DNA of 64,000 nt from Craterostigma plantagineum (Eukaryota > Streptophyta > Magnoliopsida > Lamiales > Linderniaceae). The stretch spans positions 24,815,501-24,879,500 of the forward strand of contig JAPQWV010000012.1 in the NCBI GenBank assembly GCA_027422505.1, read 5' to 3'. Under the pieces are notes generated by a model. That model was not told the origin of the DNA, did no database searches, and worked only from the letters and a program-made list of their open reading frames with translations. Made by a program: the position numbers and the translations under genes. Shown here piece by piece: positions 43,190 through 54,910 of the stretch. Each line of letters opens with the position of its first letter. The first letter of the stretch is position 1.

Positions 43190-43891
43190 CGTGAATAGTC
43201 ATCTAGTGATGCTTTCTGTTCGCATTAGGCCGCACAGATCAATATGTAATAATTCTAGTGATGTTGAGTGGATGCTGTGTGTTTTGTAGGATGAGACGCC
43301 TTTTTCATTTTTCCTTTCTCACAAGCTGGGCACAGATGATCCTTTTGGTATTTCACTGGTGGAAGTCCATAGTAAGTTTGTTAGTCGACAACTTGTTGAG
43401 AGTTTTGAAATTAAGATGAGATAGCCGCTGGTGCCATAAGTTATTATGAACAGATGTTGCTTTGGAGATCAGGCAGATATTTGTCTTTGATCTGATGGTC
43501 CTAATGTCGATGGTGTACAAATTTGTTTTGCGAGTTCTAGTGAGAAGTTCTTCACCATTGGTACTGAGAATTTTGCATGTTGTCTTTTAAAACACAACGT
43601 GGAGTCCGATGCCATTGAACTATCCTATTGACAAGAGGTTGAGTGTCAGCCATTCAACATGAGAAACTTCCTTGATTGTCAGTCAATTGCATATTAGGTC
43701 TCATAACCAAGGATTCTGGCTCCATTGATGTTTCCAAAGCGCACCAGCCCACCTGATATATCAATGTAGTTGCTCAGCAGTTCCTTCTTCCCGGTCATGT
43801 GTGTAGACCAACCTGAATCTAGATACCACACATTTGGGGCCTGCAAAATTAAACTAGAGGATTTTAGGTACCCATTTAAAAATGGGTCCAC
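43190..43891 (-). pseudogene. Element H protease and pre-integrase
   Basis: At 43694-43891 the protease reads VWYLDSGWSTHMTGKKEL, typical of SIRE-type elements (D-S-G active site). Further on, LCPACEKGKMKK at about 43313-43350 is the zinc-binding end of the pre-integrase region. Frames are broken between them. Confidence 0.78.
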
Positions 43892-44676
43892 CTCCGTTGT
43901 GCTTGTCAGTCTGTTTAGACTCTCTACCTACCCTAGATTTATCTCTGTCTGTGGAAGACACAGAGTCACTAATTGTCTCTAAGCCTTGCTTTTGGGTTTC
44001 GTCAGTCTTAAGCTTGGGAACCCATTTTTGCGCTAAAGTTTTCTTCGTCTAGTCTTAGAGATGCGCTTTGAGTCTTTTCAAGCTTTGCAGGTTTCTCGGA
44101 TATTTGTTTTTGGTAGTTTTTTTTTCTTTAAAAATGTGTCATTAGAAGTAGTTTTGTGAACTTGTTTGTGAAAACGATCATGCATGGAAATTTTGGTTTT
44201 TGATTTAAGAGATGAGTTTTGCGATACATGACAAAATAGAGATGGTACAAAATTTTTAAAAGAAAACAATCAATAACAAGAGGATCGTTAAAATCGCAGG
44301 TCTCCTTCAAAATATCTTCTTTCTAATCCAGACCTGACCTTTCAGTGACCCTTTGATGGGTCCTAAAAATTTCAAAGTATTAGTGCAAGAAATTTTGTCA
44401 TGCGAAATCAAGGTATATGAACATGAGTGTAGTCTTAATTTTTCTTTTAAGTGTGGAGATTTCCTCGAGAAGTTTCTGCCTTTCTTTCGAGAGTGGAGTG
44501 TAGATCATTGACTTTCTTTATGCAATCAGGCATATACCCTGCTGCATACTTAGCTGTCGATGTCTCACTCGTTGATTCTTCTGAGGTATCTTCCTCACTA
44601 GGACGGATATCCGACTCAGTTATTGCTCGACATTTTCTTTCTTTATAATTGTCATTTAATTCTGTATAATCAAATT

Positions 44677-44681
44677 ATATC
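44677..44681. repeat. Target-site duplication of element F, left copy
   Basis: ATATC directly before the left LTR; the partner is at 57912-57916. Confidence 0.94.
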
Positions 44682-47395
44682 TGTGGCGCCCCATAACTCT
44701 AACTTACGTGGCTAATGTCAATATTAAATAATTAATACGCGAAAACATGGGTAAAATTTTTAATTTTATATAAAGGAATCCGTTCTGTACAAGTCGAAAT
44801 ATTGCTTCCAACCTAATTACATAGGATGGTTCCTAATCGCATCAAAAGGAATCCCAACTTCCGTCCCACGGGTCGCATTCATGTACACACCACCCTCAAA
44901 AGTCGTTGGAAGCTTCAAAAGATAGCCTTGCCGTTATAAGCGATCACGTACCGTGGTCGCGCGTACCTACAACACATAAAAACATGGGATAAGCTATAAA
45001 GCTCAGTAAGTAGGAATAATGCATGCCGTGCATGTGTCTCATTTGCAAAGGCATCCGCGCCAATGCATTCAGACCCCAATAGGATCAACCTAAATCTCAT
45101 ATCTCCAGGGCCCTCGACTGACTTACTATGCACCATTTTCAGAGCTCAATTCCAATAAGGACAATGGTCCAGCAGTCTACAAAGGGTGACGAACCATAAA
45201 ATACCAGTCACGCATTTCGGCCCAATTCGCACAGGGATGCATGACGGCCCGCCATTCGGCCCAATGGGTACTTGCTGTTCCGCGGACGCTCACGCTGGTA
45301 GCCCACTTCGGGGTCGCCAACACCAGAGATACCCTCAGTTTCGCTGCCACCCTCGAATCGCCTCCTCCAGGTCGCACCTACCACTATTCAGGGCATTATG
45401 CCCAAATAATAAAAATATATCCGACGACGTACCGGGTCGTCATGGTGTTATAGAAGCAGTCCCGACTCAACTCTGAGTCGACATCAGATGCCTATATCGG
45501 CAAATATCCATCGCTTTCAAGCGACATTATATCATGCATACTCTCATCTCACAATTCTCGTGCATACCGTGTATGCATGTGTTCATGTTCATGTTCATGT
45601 AAACAATACTGAAATGCATGCTATATCATCATATATAGCAAATAATTCACATAATCTCATATAAGCAGATAGCCACGTAATTCATGTTAGTACAAACAAT
45701 TTATGTGTTGTAGTTGAAATTCCCACTTACCTGTCATCCGGGAATTATTTGCTACTGATTCGGCGAAATTCCTAATTTTCGTCCCTAAGCATAAAATTTC
45801 AATGTCAGTATATTATATAATTTGTTATACTGTAAATTCTCGAGCTCCCTAGGTGTTACAATATTAGACCTAGAACAGTATTAAATAATTATTTTACAAG
45901 GATTTCGTTAAATAGATTCATCCCTCAAAATTCGCGAACTAGCTTGGACATGTATTTCAATTCGCACAATTCCTAGTACGTGAAGCTAGGGTTCGCCAAT
46001 TTTAACCCGTGAAGTCCTCCATACAATTCGTCAAGTTTGCCCCTTTTTAATTCGTGACTTATTGGAGTTCGAGAACTTTGTGTGTGGCCCGTGAACTATT
46101 TTGTAGTTTTTCAATTCGTGAAATGAATTTCTTATCCTATGAATTCGTGAAGCTCTATTATCTTATTCCCTTATAAACTAGCTTATAACATTATTTTATT
46201 CCGTTAATTTGTTAGTCTCCCATATGCACAAGTCCAACATTATTTAGTTTGTTGCCTAGTGTCATATAATTCGTAAGTCTAGTGTCCCTATTATTCCGTT
46301 CTATAACATAGATTATATTATTTCTTTATTCCTTTATAATTCCTGAAGTACAATGTCTAACATACAATTCGCTAAGTTTGCTTATTGATTCGCCAAACTT
46401 ACACAAGGTGTGATACTGAATATCTCGTATTTACGCTTCGCGAAGTCCATTCTCGTAAAGTTTTTATTTTAATTTATTACTTAAAGTCCACCTAATCGCC
46501 AAGTAAATACCTCTCAATTCGTGAAGTTTCCCTTTTGCGGCTTCACACACAAAACACTTTTAACACTTATAACATTTTAACACTCTCGATCAAAAACCCC
46601 ATTTCCCTTAAGAACAGCAGGAATACTATAAGGACTTTAACCATTCTAAACCCTTAAAAGTCAACCTCTATAATTCCTAAGGAAATGATATTTTGGAATC
46701 TACTTCTTAAAACATGCTACTAACTAAATGGAAACTTACCTGCTTCAAACTTCATAAAAAGTGATTATACGGGTCTTATATATTTTCAAACCCTTGAAGA
46801 TTAAACTTGTATAAGCCCTCAACATAGATGTAACTTCCCGTACCTAGTTCTACTTAAAATATGTTAAATAATAATTTAAAACATGAATATCATGGATGAA
46901 AATCCGTACCTTTCCTTACTTGGTATGGTTACTGTTTGAGTTGCCCTTTTTTTATGCCTAAATTCTCAAGGGTTACGATATGAGTTATTAATCTCCTTCG
47001 TTCCTTATCTGGTGTTTGCTTGTTCTACTAACCAAATGATGTCATCTCTTTACTTTAATAATGCTTATCCTAACTTATATGTAATAACTATTATGATAAT
47101 ATTAGATATGTTTCCCCATGACTAAGTAATCGAGCCACATGATAGCTCGAATTCTTATGTTTCTAATTAACTATAATAATTATTACTATGTATATCTACT
47201 CATAGCCAAGAATCGGACCTATTTATTTAGGTTTCTAAGTCTTAAAATCCGTTCTAATATCTTCTTTGAAATTTATTCAACTAGGTTAGAATTTCATAAT
47301 AACATAATTAAATAACACGTAATATGCAGTCACGTAGACATAAAACATGCATGCAAATTTATTGGCCAACTTACTCGTGGGACCCGGGTATTACA
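44682..47395 (-). repeat. Left (3') LTR of element F
   Basis: TGTGGCGCC to GGTATTACA. It has a cluster of short perfect hairpins (45252-45524), a splice-donor consensus on the minus strand (45721-45733) and a stretch with repeated TTCGTGAA/TTCGCGAA words (45920-46560). Confidence 0.95.
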
Positions 47396-47410
47396 TCCTC
47401 CCCCTTAAAA
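47396..47410 (-). other. Polypurine tract of element F
   Basis: TTTTAAGGGGGAGGA on the minus strand abuts the 3' LTR. Confidence 0.9.
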
Positions 47411-47428
47411 GGGATTTCGTCCCCGAAA

Positions 47429-47926
47429 TCAGGCAGGGAGAAACAATTTAGGGTCACGGTTCCTCATATCATCTTCCCGTTCCCATGTCGCTTCTTCTAT
47501 CGACTGATTCTGCCATAACACTTTTACTAACGGAATTTCTTTATTTCTTAAGCGCTTCACTTCATACATTAATATTTCCACTGGCTTTTCCTCGTAGCTC
47601 AAATCTGGCTTGAGTTGTTGGTGAAGAGCTTCATTATTCAGTACATGACTAGGATAGGCGATGTACTTTCGCAGCGTTGATATATGAAAGACGTCGTGAA
47701 CTTGATCTAATGAACTTGGAAGTTCTAGTTGATAAGCTACTTCGTCGACTTTTCTAATAATTCGGAACGGTCCTATATAACGCGGACTTAATTTGCCCTT
47801 TTTCCCAAATCGCTTCACGCCTTTCATTGGGGACACTTTTAGGAATACATAATCTTCTGGTTCAAATTCCAGTGGTCTACGCCTTTGGTCCGCGTAGCTT
47901 TTCTGTCTACTTTGGGCTGTTTTCAT
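47429..47926 (-). pseudogene. Element F integrase C-terminus and chromodomain
   Basis: 165 codons to a natural stop just before the polypurine tract. It begins with the integrase C-terminal GPY-type region (KLSPRYIGPFRI near 43-54) and ends with a chromodomain: YEEKPVEILMYEVKRLRNK, then VLWQNQSIEEATWERE near 135-152. The aromatic residues Y, W and W expected in a chromodomain cage are partly present. The domain is thought to steer integration to marked heterochromatin. It is nearly in frame with the integrase core, from which a stop or gap near 47930 separates it. Confidence 0.9.
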
Positions 47927-47932
47927 CCTTTC

Positions 47933-48502
47933 TCATATTTGAGCAATGGCTTCTGTCATTTCTTGTACTATATCAGGGCCTAGTATTGCTCGTTCTCCGA
48001 CTTCATCCCATTGAATTGGAGATCTGCACTTGCGTCCGTATAACGCTTCATATGGAGCCATTCCGATCGTTGCATGAAAACTGTTGTTGTATGTGAATTC
48101 AATCAATGGAATATATCGGCTCCAATTCCCTTTAAAATCGAGTACGCACGCCCTTAACATATCTTCCAATGTCTGGATTGTTCGTTCTGACTGCCCGTCG
48201 GTTTGGGGATGATAGGAAGTACTGAAAGAAAGTTTGGTTCCCATTGCTTTCTGTAGGCTCACCCAGAATTTAGATAGGAACCTCGAATCACGGTCGGAAA
48301 TGATTGAAATTGGAACTCCGTGGAGTCGAACTATTTCTTGCACATATAATTCTGCGTATCGCTCCAATGAGAATGTCGAGTTGATCGGCAAAAAGTGGGC
48401 AGATTTGGTCAATCGATCAATGATTACCCAAATAGCGTCGTGGCCTTTCACTGTTTTCGGCAAGCAGACGACGAAGTCCATTGTGATGTGTCCCATTTCC
48501 AC
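47933..48502 (-). pseudogene. Element F integrase catalytic core
   Basis: 190 codons. Asp in [11 protein letters not shown] near residue 9, Asp in IISDRDSRFLSKFW near 69 and Glu in TDGQSERTIQTLEDML near 105 give the DDE triad. It ends in CRSPIQWDEVGE, as usual for gypsy elements. It is shifted in frame from the RNase H/zinc block at 48448-49260. Confidence 0.88.
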
Positions 48503-49260
48503 TCAGGTACTGGCAGAGATTGCAAAGTTCCTGCCGGTCGTTGGTGCTCTGCCTTTATCTGCTGACATGTTAGACATTGACTAACGAAGGTCGCTATTTC
48601 TCTTTTCATCCCTGGCCACCAATAATTGGTTCGTAAGTCCCTGTACATCTTTGTCGCTCCTGGGTGAATTGAGTAAACCGTGGCATGCACTTCCTTCATA
48701 ATCATCTTTCGAAGCTCCGTGTCATTAGGAATGTATATTCGATTCCTATAGTACAAGCTTCCGTCTTCTCGTATTTCGTAGTCTGGTGGCCTTTGTTCTA
48801 CTTGAGTTTCCTTGAGCTTTAAATATAATTCGTCGTTCTGTTGTGCTTTCGTTATTTGCTCCATCAATGTTGGTCGAAGAGTTAACGCTGCTAGCCTCGT
48901 TTCTATTTCGCCCATTGGTATAATTTCCACTCCGAGTCGCTGTAACTCGGTACTCGCGGTTTTTCGGCTTAAAGCATCTGCTACTACATTGGCTTTTCCT
49001 GGGAGACAGCTAATTACACAGTCATAATTCTTAACAAATTCTAGCCACCGTCGTTGTCTCATATTTAACTCCTTCTGAGTGAAGAAGTATTTTAAGCTCT
49101 TGTGGTCTGTAAAAATTTCGCAGCGTTCACCGTACAGATGATGTCTCCAGATCTTCAGAGCAAACACAACTGCTGCGAGTTCCAGATCGTGTGTTGGATA
49201 ATTCTTCTCGTAATCCTTTAGTTGTCGCGAGGCGTACGCAACAACCTTTCCGTTTTGCAT
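48448..49260 (-). pseudogene. Element F RNase H and integrase zinc domain
   Basis: Starts inside RNase H ([20 protein letters not shown], then [19 protein letters not shown] and [13 protein letters not shown]) and continues through a spacer to the HHCC zinc domain of integrase ([15 protein letters not shown] with two His, then CLTCQQIK with two Cys). It ends out of frame before the catalytic core. Confidence 0.88.
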
Positions 49261-49429
49261 TAAAACGCATCCCAGCCCATTCTTCGATGCATCACTATAT
49301 ATGGAAAATCCTCATGTTCCTGTGGGTATCGTCAGGACTGGGGCCGAAGTGAGTCGTCTTTTTAATTCTTGAAAGCTTCGCTCGCACTCATCACCCAATG
49401 GAATGGAGTATCCTTCCTAGTCAGCTTCG

Positions 49430-50292
49430 TCAACATTGATGCGATCTTCGAGAAGTCTTTAATAAATTTTCTATAGATCCAGCTAGTCCAAGAAAGCTTC
49501 GTACCTCAGTTACATTCGTCGGTTGGGGCCAATTAATGATAGCTTCTATCTTGCTCGGGTCTACTGAAATTCCTGCTCCCGAAATAATATGTCCAAGAAA
49601 CGCGACTTGATCTAGCCAAAACTCGCATTTCTTGAACTTAGCATACAATTGCTTCTGGCGTAGTATCTCAAGGATGATATTCAAATGTTGCTCATGCTCC
49701 TTCCTCGTCTTTGAATAAATAAGGATGTCATCGATGAATACGATGACGAACTTATCCAGTAATGGCTTAAATTGCGGTTCATCAGGTCCATGAATGCTGT
49801 CGGTGCGTTAGTCAGTCCAAAAGGCATGACTAAAAATTCGTAGTGCCCATATCGGGTGCTGAAGGCCGTTTTAGGAGTATCTGCTTCGCGAATTTTCAGC
49901 TGATGATATCCTGACCTCAGATCTATCTTAGAAATCATTGCAGCTCCTTGTAACTGGTCGAATAGATCATCAATTCTGGGAAGGGGATACTTGTTCTTGA
50001 TTGTGATCTTATATAATTCTCTGTAATCGATGCATAGCCGCATTGATCCATCTTTCTTTTTGACAAATAGAACCGGTGCTCCCCAGGGTGAAAAGCTTGG
50101 CTGAATGAATCCCTTCTGCAGCAACTCGTCCAATTGTTCTCTCAGTTCTTTCATTTCTGTTGGAGCTAAACGATATGGAGCTTTTGAGATAGGTGCAGCT
50201 CCGGGTACTAAATCAATCGTGAACTGAATTTCACGATCAGGGGGAAGTCCTGGTAAATCTTCTGGGAAAACGTCGGGGAATTCTCGTACCAC
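49430..50292 (-). pseudogene. Element F reverse transcriptase, frameshifted
   Basis: The N-terminal block 49681-50292 has [26 protein letters not shown] and [12 protein letters not shown]. The catalytic FIDD occurs at about 49730-49745 in another frame because of a shift near 49770. The next part (49430-49684) has [16 protein letters not shown] and VRSFLGLAG, the thumb region. Each piece is well preserved, so the damage is recent or limited. Confidence 0.88.
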
Positions 50293-50387
50293 TGAAACCT
50301 CTTCTAGCTTCGGGATTTGACGCTCTTCTGATGTTATGGTGAAAATGAGGTAGACTTCACATCCTGCCTTGATTAGCCGTTGTGCTT

Positions 50388-50922
50388 TTATCGCCGAAAT
50401 TTTGGAAATCCTATTGCTCTTACTGGTTCCCGTAAAGACGAATGGTTCGTTTCTCTCGTGACTATCTTATGATTACAATCAATCACGGCTCCATACTTAG
50501 ACAGCCAGTCCATTCCTAGGATTACCTCATAGTCGTTCATAGGGATAACTATAAGCTCTACAAGTAATTCTCTATCGTTAACTAGCACTGGGCAATCTCG
50601 TGAGACTAATCTAGTTTGGGTTGAAGCCCCATGCGGAATTATTACATTATATTCGCAATCGGACTGTTGAGGCGTAATCCCGAGTCTTGCAACGTACTTA
50701 GATGATGCAAATGAATGTGTGGCACCTGAATCTATTAGTATGCATGTCGGGATATGATGGATAGATAGGGTACCTGCTACTACCGATGGGTCTGTCTCCG
50801 CTTCTTCTGATGTTATCGTATAAACTCTGGCAGGTAAGGTTGGTGTTCTGGCCTGTCCAGTCGTTTGATTCCCAGATGCTTTTCCAGGGCATGCTCTTGC
50901 AAAATGGCCTGACTTGCCACAC
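50388..50922 (-). pseudogene. Element F zinc knuckle and protease
   Basis: At about 50900-50940 the minus strand reads KCGKSGHFARACPG, the nucleocapsid zinc knuckle end. It runs into the protease with ILIDSGATHSFASS (about 50710-50750) and ends with DYEVILGMDWLSKYGA, the typical chromovirus protease C-terminal part, at about 50500-50550. Frames are interrupted at about 50700 and 50600. Confidence 0.83.
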
Positions 50923-51133
50923 CTAAAGCAGCTGGCATTCTCTGAGAAGCAAATGCCTGTATGTCGTCGAGTGCACTTCGGGCAGATTGGTGCTATTGGG
51001 GGTCTCCCCTGATTCGGGTTAAACTGCTGAGGCAGTCCAGCTTTGTTCTGAAAATTAGGCCTTGGGCCCTTTGAGACAAATTGCTTCTTTTGACTTTCTC
51101 CACTCCACTGTGGCCCTTGTACGAACTTCCGTT

Positions 51134-51876
51134 TTACATCTTGGGCTCGAATGATTCTGATTCTGCTTGCTCAGCCACTAAAGCACGTTCAACAACTTGA
51201 GCATATGTAGCTCCTTGAAGCCCGGCCATATTTACGTCTCGATAGAGTTCCGGTTTCAAGCCTTCCAGAAAGCGTTCAACTTTTAATGCATCCGTGCTCA
51301 CCATATGAGCTGCAAACCTGGACAGCTGTTCGAATTTCCGGATGTACTCCGCCACTGTCATCGGGCCCTGGCGTAAGTTAATGAACTCGTTCATTCGTTG
51401 GGCCCGTACTGGAGCGGTGAAGTACTTACTCCTGAATAGTTCTTTGAAACAATCCCAACTCATTATAAGAGGGTCTTCGATGGCTAAGATTGTGTCCCAC
51501 CAGTGACCTGCACTCCCTCGCAACAAGAATGCAGCGCATAGGACCTTTTCTTCTTCAGGAATTCTGCTATACTGGAACATGCTCTCTAAGTTCCTTTGCC
51601 AGTCTTCCGCCGAAGTTGGTCAATCGCATCTTCGAAAGTTGGAGGATTTAACTTTCGAAATCTTTCTCCTACTATCTCTATTCTTTCAGCTTGAGAAAGC
51701 CCACTGCTTTGTTGTCCGTCAGTGTTCCGCTGCTGAATTAATTCTTGAATCTGTGCGGACTGCTGGCGCACTAATTCGGTAAGTTGGATAATCGCCGTGT
51801 CGCGATTATCAGTTGGTATCTCGGGTTCCTTGCCCCGATTGGAACTCCCACTGCTATCACCTCTTGTTCTACCCAT
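51134..51876 (-). pseudogene. Element F gag, frameshifted
   Basis: The start at 51876 opens MGRTRGDSS; the frame breaks near 51640 and the capsid continues at 51134-51580 (LLRGSAGHWWDTI, RQGPMTVAEYIRKFEQLSRF, ERFLEGLKPELYRDV), the retrotransposon gag domain of chromoviruses. The start ATG is about 20 bp after an acceptor-like TGTAG|GG at 51898, which matters for the splicing idea in the findings. Confidence 0.85.
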
Positions 51877-52012
51877 TCTTATTTACCCTGATAGTCCCTA
51901 CAGCCAATAAATTATGCAACACAAACAAGAATTCACAATAGTAGAAACTTACTAGCAAGGCCGCTTCCGTACTTTTGAGTGTGTGTACATGAACAGTCTA
52001 CAGAAACTTCAA

Positions 52013-52029
52013 CCGAAGCTCTGATACCA
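52013..52029 (-). other. Primer-binding site of element F
   Basis: TGGTATCAGAGCTTCGG on the minus strand, two bases after the LTR; initiator-Met type. Confidence 0.9.
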
Positions 52030-52744
52030 CCTGTGGCGCCCCACCATTTACTTACCAATTCTAACTCTAACTTACGTGGCTAATGTCAGTATTAAATAAT
52101 TAATACGCGAAAACGTGGGTAAAATTTTTCCTTTTATATAACGGAATCCGTTCTGTACAAGTCAAAATATTGCTTCCAACCTAATTACATAGGATGGTTC
52201 CTAATCGCATCAAAAGGAATCCTAACTTCCGTCCCACGGGTCGCATTCATGTACACACCACCCTCAAAAGTCGTTGGAAGCTTCAAAAGATAGCCTTGCC
52301 GTTATAAGCGATCACGTACCGTGGTCGCGCGTACCTAAACACATAAAAACATGGGATGAGCTATAAAGCTCAGTAAGTAGGAATAATGCATGCCGTGCAT
52401 GTGTCTCATTTGCAAAGGCATCCGCGCCAATGCATTCAGACCCCAATAGGATCAACCTAAATCTCATATCTCTCAGGGCCCTCGACTGACTTACTATGCA
52501 CCATTTTCAGAGCTCAATTCCAATAAGGACAATGGTCCAGCAATTCACAAAGGGTGACGAACCATAAAATACCAGTCACGCATTTCGGCCCAATTTGCAC
52601 TGGGATGCATAACGGCCCGCCATTCGGCCCAATGGGTACTTGCTGTTCCGCGGACGCTCACGCTGGTGGCCCACTTCGAGGTCGCCAACACCAGAGATAC
52701 CCTCAGTGTCGCTGCCACCCTCGAATCGCCTCCTCCAGGTCGCA

Positions 52745-52749
52745 CCTAC
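52745..52749. repeat. Target-site duplication of G, left copy
   Basis: CCTAC; the partner is at 55926-55930. Confidence 0.92.
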
Positions 52750-53225
52750 TGTAGTGACCCTAGCCATCGCTACCATTTTTAGCCTTGTCTTACATGCCTA
52801 ACACGTATTTAGTTAGAAAATACGAAAATGCGAAGTAAATTTTTCCTTTTTCATAAAGGGACTTCGTTGCTTTACATGTCAATGCTTCCAAACTTTCTAA
52901 TTACATTCGAGTTTTATCTACATGTGTCGTGTATATTTGTGCAGCAAAAGATCCTATGCGCCTGGCCTCACAGGTCATCATCCACGTACACACCACCCCC
53001 CCAAAGTCGTTCGGAAGCTTTCAAAAGAACGCCTTGCTAGCTAGGTGGTCACGTACCGTGATCGGAAGAACCTACCACACGTAAAACGTGGGATGAGCTT
53101 ATATAGCCCAGTAAGTGAAAATTTATGCATGCGGTGCCCGTGTCACCACTTGCTGAGGCATATGGGCCAATGTTCACTATTCCTCACAAAATTGTGTCAT
53201 GTCTTGTGTTGTAGGGTCCCTAATA

Positions 53226-53403
53226 CACGTCTTGTCTTGCACTGTGTCTTGTCTTGTAGGGCCCTCGGCTAATTCTTGCTACGAGGGCATTTGCCCGATT
53301 TACACGTCTTGTCTTGTTACGTGTCTTGTCTTGACATCGGTGACATAGAAAGTCACCTCGTAGCGTTAGAAGAGCCGTATTACACGTCTTGTCTTGTACG
53401 TGT
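53226..53403. repeat. CTTGTCTTG-loop hairpin repeats in G
   Basis: ACACGT / ACGTGT arms flank the loop CTTGTCTTG at 53302-53324 and 53382-53403; an earlier looser unit is near 53225. Between them are GGTGAC/GTCACC (53339-53357) and GGGCA/TGCCC (near 53285-53296). Confidence 0.78.
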
Positions 53404-53839
53404 CTTGACATATTAATATTAGTAACTATTTATCGCGCCTCGGCGATCATGCATATCTCATGTCATGTCATAAAACTCTCGTGAGACTCGTGTATGCTCG
53501 TGAAATGCATGTATGAAATGCCCAATGACTTGTCATGCCATGTCATGTAATGTGCAGTTCATGTCATGTACTGAATCACATAAAATCATAGAAGCACATA
53601 GTCACGTAAATAATGCGCACATAATTCTATGTGTTGTAGTTGAAAAGTCCCACTTACCTGGCGTCCGTATATAGTTAGCAAGTGGTCTTGCGAAATGATT
53701 AATCCTTGACCCTAAGCATGAAATTATAATGTCAGTACTCTATCGAAATTACTTGACAAGGTAAAGTCTCGAATTTCCTAAATGTCGATATATTATTTTT
53801 AACATTGCCTAAAAAAAATAATTATTTAGAAAGAGTTCG

Positions 53840-54910
53840 CTAACGCTGGTTTGTGAAAGTTCGAGGCTCGTGTAATATACTTAATCCGTGAATTAATCTT
53901 AGACTTAAAATTCGTGACATCAGAGTGGTCTGTGAAATTCCTATTTCGCATAGTTCGTGAAATTCCTGACATACTTCGAAAGTCGTGACTTGCTAAATTC
54001 GTGAAATGTTTACTCTATAGTTTGCGATTTTCATAGAGTTCGTGAACCCCAATGATTCGCGAAACTCGCCTCATGATTGGTGATCCGTGGCTTGACCTAA
54101 TTCGTGAAATATCTGGCTCATCGGTGTTTCGCGAACTCACACATAAAACATACACTTTCGCGAATTCTATTTATAACATCTTCTCTCAACTCGCGGAATA
54201 TACTACCTCACACACAATTCGTATTTAGGGTTCGTGAACCTCTCTTAATTCGCCAAATATAGTTCGTGAAAGTCTTTACATTACGTACTATTCGCTAAAC
54301 ACTCGTACAATTCGCGAAATAAAGTTCTTGATTCCTAGTTCGCGAATTCTTTCCTAGTTCGCGAAATTTATGAGCTCGCCAAACTCATTTTTTTGCTTGA
54401 TTCGTGAAATCTCTCGATTCGCGAAACTTGCTCGATTCGTAGAACGTCTGCCTACTTTGCGAAATACCCTTTTTGAATCCGCCAACTAGCTCGAGTTCGC
54501 GATCCTCGCTCCCCAAGAACCCGCGAACTATAATTCGCGAAACACACCAATTCGCCATCCTAGCTTTGCATGGATTTGCCAACGTGACGGTTCGCCAATC
54601 TTGATGGATTAGCGAAACTCGTTGAGTTCGCAAAACTCTCGACCCGTGAAGTGTCACAATTCGCGAAGATCTTTTCTCTAATTCGCGAACTACAATTGTA
54701 ACTAAGGATTCGCGATCTTCTTAATTCGCGAAATTCAGTGCATGGAGGGCTTAGGGTTCGCGACATTTGTTGGACCCGCCAAATCCTCATTTCGCAAATT
54801 CACGCCCGTGAAATTACTTGAGTTCGCGAACCTCGTGTCACTTACGGTTCGCGATCCCGAGTTCGCAAAGTTCACACTTCACGAACTCGCCTATACTAAA
54901 ACACTTCCTA
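53840..54910. repeat. TTCGCGAA palindrome array in G
   Basis: At least twelve exact TTCGCGAA and many one-base variants (TTCGTGAA, TTCGCCAA, TTCGCGAT) in about 1.07 kb, spaced irregularly at about 15-60 bp. Short open frames here only reflect the repeat. Confidence 0.9.

Larger units (their letters stand above)
41087..44681 (-). mobile_element. SIRE-like copia element H, left (3') part
   Basis: The part of H on the left of insertion F. It holds protease (43694-43891), pre-integrase (about 43190-43690), integrase (42651-43182), a linker and the first residues of reverse transcriptase near 41727-41860. The rest of reverse transcriptase and RNase H are missing; the coding sense stops after VARIEAI at about 41727. 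A possible 3' LTR start TGTTAGGATCGC lies at 41087, but no second copy was found. Confidence 0.72.
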
